7,602 nucleotides of DNA from Halieaceae bacterium (GTDB lineage Bacteria; Pseudomonadota; Gammaproteobacteria; Pseudomonadales; Halieaceae): positions 27,631 to 35,232 of the forward strand of contig DPGN01000004.1 in assembly GCA_003523185.1 (NCBI GenBank), given 5' to 3'. Numbering within the stretch: position 1 is the first letter of the stretch; the number at the start of each line of letters is the position of its first letter. The notes below the pieces were generated by a model. The model made no database searches, was not told where the DNA came from, and saw nothing but the letters and a program-made list of their open reading frames with translations. The position numbers were made by a program, and so were the translations under genes. Positions 4,734 through 7,602 of the stretch are shown in pieces.

Positions 4734-6647
4734 TTGAACAATATGGCGAAGAATATGTTGTTGTGGCTAGCGATAGCGGCGGTGCTGCTGTCGGTGTTCA
4801 ACAACTTCAATACCCAGGGCCAGAAAGAGCAGCTGGGTTACTCGGCCTTCATTCAAGAGGTTCAAAACAACCGTCTGTCCAAGGTAGTTGTCGATGGATT
4901 GACGATTTCGGCAGAGCGGACTGATGGCTCCAGTTTTGAGACCATTCGACCTATGGTCGAGGATCCAAAGTTAATGGATGACCTCCTTGCCCACAATGTA
5001 GTCGTCGAGGGTAAGCAGCCTGAACAGCAGTCGGTTTGGACGCAGTTATTGGTTGCTAGCTTCCCAATCCTCCTTATTTTGGCGGTCTTCATGTTCTTCA
5101 TGCGCCAGATGCAAGGTGGCGGTGGTGGCCGGGGTGGCCCCATGAGCTTTGGTAAGAGCAAGGCAAAGCTGCTCGGTGAAGACCAGATTACAACAACCTT
5201 TGCCGACGTTGCAGGCGTCGATGAAGCCAAGGAAGACGTGCAGGAGCTAGTCGAGTTCTTGCGTGACCCCAGTCGCTTCCAGAAGTTGGGCGGACGCATA
5301 CCTCGTGGTGTCCTCATGGTGGGACAGCCCGGTACGGGTAAAACTTTGCTGGCGAAGGCGATAGCCGGCGAAGCTAAAGTGCCGTTTTTCTCTATTTCGG
5401 GATCAGATTTCGTCGAGATGTTTGTGGGCGTTGGTGCATCGCGCGTTCGCGACATGTTTGATCAGGCGAAGAAGCAATCCCCATGCATCATTTTCATCGA
5501 TGAGATCGATGCGGTCGGTCGTCATCGTGGCGCAGGGCTTGGTGGCGGTCACGATGAACGTGAGCAAACATTGAACCAGTTACTGGTTGAGATGGATGGC
5601 TTCGGTGGAAACGATGGCGTCATCGTCATTGCTGCGACCAACCGTCCTGACGTACTGGATCCTGCGCTGCTCCGTCCGGGCCGTTTCGATCGTCAGGTCA
5701 CCGTTGGACTGCCCGATATTCGAGGTAGAGAACAGATCCTCAAGGTGCATATGCGCAAGGTGCCGCTCGCAGAAAATGTGGAAGCATCAAAAATTGCGCG
5801 GGGTACGCCCGGCTTCTCCGGTGCGGACTTAGCAAACCTCGTCAACGAGGCAGCGCTGTTTGCAGCGCGAGCGGGCGTGCGAACCGTTGGCATGCAGCAG
5901 TTTGAGCTGGCCAAGGACAAGATCATGATGGGTGCCGAGCGCCGCTCCATGGTCATGTCCGAGAAAGAGAAGCTCAATACGGCTTACCACGAGGCGGGAC
6001 ACGCGATTGTTGGACGCCTCATGCCAGAACATGACCCGGTATATAAAGTGTCGATTATTCCACGAGGACGCGCATTGGGTGTCACGATGTTCCTGCCCGA
6101 GGAAGATCGGTACAGCCACAGCCGGCGTCATATTGTGAGCCAGATTACGAGCCTGTTTGGTGGTCGTGTGGCTGAGGAGATGACCTTGGGCAAAGAGGGC
6201 ATTACCACGGGAGCCTCCAACGATATTCAGCGTGCGACTGAAATAGCCCGCAACATGGTGACCAAGTGGGGTCTCTCGGATGCCATGGGTCCATTGATGT
6301 ATGACGAGGGTGGCGAAGAGGTTTTCTTGGGTCGAAGTGCTGCGCAACCGTCTAAAGCAATGTCAGACGAGACAGCGCTGGCCATTGATAAAGAGGTTCG
6401 GTCCATCATAGACGAGTGCTACGAGAAAGCGCGTAACCTGCTTGAAGAGCACCGTAGCAAGATGGATATAATGGCTGAGGCCTTGATGCAATATGAGACC
6501 ATCGACGCTGAACAAATTGACGCGATCATGGAAGGCCGCAAACCCAATCCACCCTCTGACTGGTCCGATGGCCCGTCTGACTCGCCGTCAGATCCGGAAG
6601 CGTCATCTCCGAATGACGATGCCATGGGCGATCCTGTCACTCACTGA
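4734..6647 (+). CDS. ftsH: ATP-dependent zinc metalloprotease FtsH
   Basis: Membrane-anchored hexameric AAA+ protease that degrades misassembled membrane proteins and, in E. coli, sigma-32 and LpxC. From TTG the product is 637 aa (E. coli 644). Order: TM1 about 8-25, periplasmic domain 26-104, TM2 about 105-124, a Gly-rich turn (128-135), AAA+ module, peptidase, tail. Key residues: Walker A GQPGTGKT (197-204), pore loop FVG (230-232), Walker B IIFIDE (252-257), second region of homology with Arg314 and Arg317 (LLRPGRFDR), zinc motif HEAGH (419-423) and third ligand Asp497 in GASND. All catalytic residues are present. Walker A has Gln198 where E. coli and Pseudomonas have Pro. The last 35 residues are low-complexity Ser/Pro/Asp with PSD repeats. 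A start at 4662 would add 24 residues, lacks a binding site and lies in the leader. folP follows after 5 bp. Confidence 0.97.
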   Translation: MNNMAKNMLLWLAIAAVLLSVFNNFNTQGQKEQLGYSAFIQEVQNNRLSKVVVDGLTISAERTDGSSFETIRPMVEDPKLMDDLLAHNVVVEGKQPEQQSVWTQLLVASFPILLILAVFMFFMRQMQGGGGGRGGPMSFGKSKAKLLGEDQITTTFADVAGVDEAKEDVQELVEFLRDPSRFQKLGGRIPRGVLMVGQPGTGKTLLAKAIAGEAKVPFFSISGSDFVEMFVGVGASRVRDMFDQAKKQSPCIIFIDEIDAVGRHRGAGLGGGHDEREQTLNQLLVEMDGFGGNDGVIVIAATNRPDVLDPALLRPGRFDRQVTVGLPDIRGREQILKVHMRKVPLAENVEASKIARGTPGFSGADLANLVNEAALFAARAGVRTVGMQQFELAKDKIMMGAERRSMVMSEKEKLNTAYHEAGHAIVGRLMPEHDPVYKVSIIPRGRALGVTMFLPEEDRYSHSRRHIVSQITSLFGGRVAEEMTLGKEGITTGASNDIQRATEIARNMVTKWGLSDAMGPLMYDEGGEEVFLGRSAAQPSKAMSDETALAIDKEVRSIIDECYEKARNLLEEHRSKMDIMAEALMQYETIDAEQIDAIMEGRKPNPPSDWSDGPSDSPSDPEASSPNDDAMGDPVTH

Positions 6648-6652
6648 GAAAC

Positions 6653-7504
6653 ATGTCAGTGACTCTCCAGTGTGGACAGCGATCATTGTCGCTGGACACA
6701 CCGCAAATTATGGGCGTCCTGAACGTGACGCCCGATTCATTTTCCGACGGTGGTCAGCTTCTTTCTCGCACTGGAATTCTTAACGATCAACTTCTTGAGC
6801 GAGCAGTTCAGATGGTTGAGGATGGCGCATCCATCCTAGATATCGGGGGTGAGTCGACCCGTCCCGGAGCCGCACCCGTTTCAACACAGGAAGAGCTCGA
6901 TCGAGTCATGGGCGCGGTGGAACTCATTGCCCCTCGGCTTGACGTCATTTTGTCGATCGATACCAGTACGCCAGAGGTCATGCGAGAGGCGGCAATGGCA
7001 GGCGCAGGGTTGCTCAACGATGTTCGCGCATTTTCGAGAGACGGCGCTATGGCCGCTGCTGTGGCTTCCCGGTTACCTGTTTCGTTGATGCACATGTCCG
7101 ATGAGCCAGATCGCATGCAAGAGCAAACGGAGTACGTTGATGTCGTCACCGATGTGAAGGCATTTCTTGAGCATCGCATAGCAGTCTGTCTCACGGCGGG
7201 CATTGCTCAGGATCAGATACTGATTGATCCCGGGTTTGGGTTTGGCAAAACGGTGGCGCAAAATTATCAAATGTTACGAAAGCTTGGGGAATTTGCCTCA
7301 TTTGATCTGCCGATCTTGGTCGGTGTCTCGCGAAAGTCTATGATCGGCGCAATTACAGGGCGCCCCGCTTCTGGGCGAGTGGTTCCAAGTGCTGTACTTG
7401 CGGTGATGGCGGCTCAACGGGGAGCGTCTGTCGTTCGAGTACATGACGTGGCTGAAACAGCCGATGCGTTGAGCGTCTGGCAGGCGACGGAGGGGGAATT
7501 GTGA
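6653..7504 (+). CDS. folP: Dihydropteroate synthase
   Basis: Condenses 6-hydroxymethyl-7,8-dihydropterin pyrophosphate with p-aminobenzoate to give dihydropteroate (folate synthesis, cytoplasm); target of sulfonamides. The 283-aa TIM barrel matches E. coli in length (282). Motifs in order: IMGVLNVTPDSFSDGG (19-34, Asn24), ILDIGGESTRPGA (61-73, Asp63, Thr69, Arg70), SIDT (101-104, Asp103), LLNDVRAF (Asn122), LMHM (145-148), IDPGFGFGKT (191-200, Asp192), GVSRKS (224-229, Lys228) and VRVHDV (261-266, Arg262, His264). All pterin and pABA contacts known from E. coli are present. Phe30 and Pro71, at positions whose mutation gives sulfonamide resistance in E. coli, are unchanged, so this looks like the normal chromosomal enzyme, not a Sul type. 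ATG 6653 has only a weak GAG upstream and follows the ftsH stop by 5 bp, so translation is probably coupled. Confidence 0.97.
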   Translation: MSVTLQCGQRSLSLDTPQIMGVLNVTPDSFSDGGQLLSRTGILNDQLLERAVQMVEDGASILDIGGESTRPGAAPVSTQEELDRVMGAVELIAPRLDVILSIDTSTPEVMREAAMAGAGLLNDVRAFSRDGAMAAAVASRLPVSLMHMSDEPDRMQEQTEYVDVVTDVKAFLEHRIAVCLTAGIAQDQILIDPGFGFGKTVAQNYQMLRKLGEFASFDLPILVGVSRKSMIGAITGRPASGRVVPSAVLAVMAAQRGASVVRVHDVAETADALSVWQATEGEL

Positions 7505-7602
7505 GTCGTAAATATTTTGGTACGGATGGTATACGCGGGCGCGTCGGTGATGCACCTGTGACACCCGATTTTATGCTGAAACTGGGTTGGGCGACGGGCA
7601 AG
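7501..7602 (+). CDS. glmM: Phosphoglucosamine mutase, N-terminal 34 residues (3' end outside window)
   Basis: GlmM converts glucosamine-6-phosphate to glucosamine-1-phosphate, the step leading to UDP-GlcNAc for peptidoglycan and lipopolysaccharide. Only the start is present, but RKYFGTDGIRGRVGDAP followed by TPDFMLKLGWATGK is nearly identical to the E. coli N-terminus. The catalytic serine loop lies beyond the window, so function cannot be checked. It begins with GTG, overlaps the folP stop by 4 bp (GTGA), and has a good Shine-Dalgarno GGAGG at 7489-7493, 7 nt upstream. folP-glmM adjacency is conserved in E. coli and Pseudomonas. Identification is firm despite the truncation. Confidence 0.95.
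   Translation, partial: MSRKYFGTDGIRGRVGDAPVTPDFMLKLGWATGK

Noticed and set aside
4862..5455. A 197-codon open frame on the minus strand opposite ftsH
   Set aside because: It lies wholly opposite conserved FtsH coding sequence, its product is low-complexity (Ser/Pro/Arg/Thr rich), and it has no binding site; it is a shadow of the codon pattern of ftsH.
5829..6347. A 172-codon minus-strand open frame opposite ftsH
   Set aside because: It is fully antisense to the conserved protease domain, shows no family pattern, and has no promoter or ribosome site.
6808..7203. A 131-codon minus-strand open frame opposite folP
   Set aside because: It is antisense to conserved dihydropteroate synthase motifs, its product is Ser/Thr/Arg-rich without domains, and it has no start signals.
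1..7602. Mobile elements, CRISPR, tRNA/rRNA genes, or a defence or biosynthetic island
   Set aside because: None is visible: no transposase, no regularly spaced repeats, no tRNA-like cloverleaf noticed, and nearly all bases are accounted for by conserved housekeeping genes.

Overview
The window reads as a piece of the core chromosome of a gammaproteobacterium. Every recognisable protein resembles its Escherichia coli or Pseudomonas counterpart closely in length and motifs. The order carB-greA-...-yhbY<>rlmE-ftsH-folP-glmM is the arrangement known from Pseudomonas and, in part, from E. coli. Base composition looks moderate, slightly above 50% G+C by eye, and codon use appears even throughout. 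A marine, non-enteric gammaproteobacterium (for example the Cellvibrionales/Halieaceae side) is my inference; the window has no rRNA or other taxonomic marker to prove it.

Left part (1-3246, plus strand): the 3' end of carB (pyrimidine/arginine synthesis) overlaps greA (transcript cleavage factor) by 8 bp. After 30 bp comes feoA, which overlaps feoB by 4 bp. The ferrous-iron uptake pair thus sits where the usual cluster would go from greA to yhbY. FeoB is short (607 aa) because the linker between its G domain and first membrane segment is only about half the usual size.

Middle part (3253-4597): an unrecognised 113-aa gene and yhbY (ribosome assembly) lie on the minus strand, joined by a one-base TAATG overlap. 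They are transcribed away from rlmE (23S rRNA 2'-O-methyltransferase) and toward feoB, with only 6 bp between the convergent stop codons. The yhbY/rlmE gap holds a symmetric element (GCTATTCTAGC) that can act as a -10 box on both strands. Using it implies that yhbY starts at a TTG (3896) rather than at the upstream ATG (3953).

Right part (4598-7602, plus strand): a 136-bp gap carries a near-consensus heat-shock (sigma-32) promoter in front of ftsH, the membrane AAA+ protease. A good Shine-Dalgarno places the ftsH start at TTG 4734. folP (dihydropteroate synthase) follows after 5 bp and overlaps the start of glmM (phosphoglucosamine mutase) by 4 bp; glmM runs off the window.

Functionally this is a growth and quality-control cluster: nucleotide, folate and cell-wall precursor supply (carB, folP, glmM), transcription and ribosome maturation (greA, yhbY, rlmE) and proteolysis (ftsH), plus an iron importer. 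I see no mobile element, CRISPR array, phage gene, tRNA or rRNA, and no clearly new multi-gene system. The most useful leads are the heat-shock promoter, the divergent promoter, the shortened FeoB and the unknown partner of yhbY.
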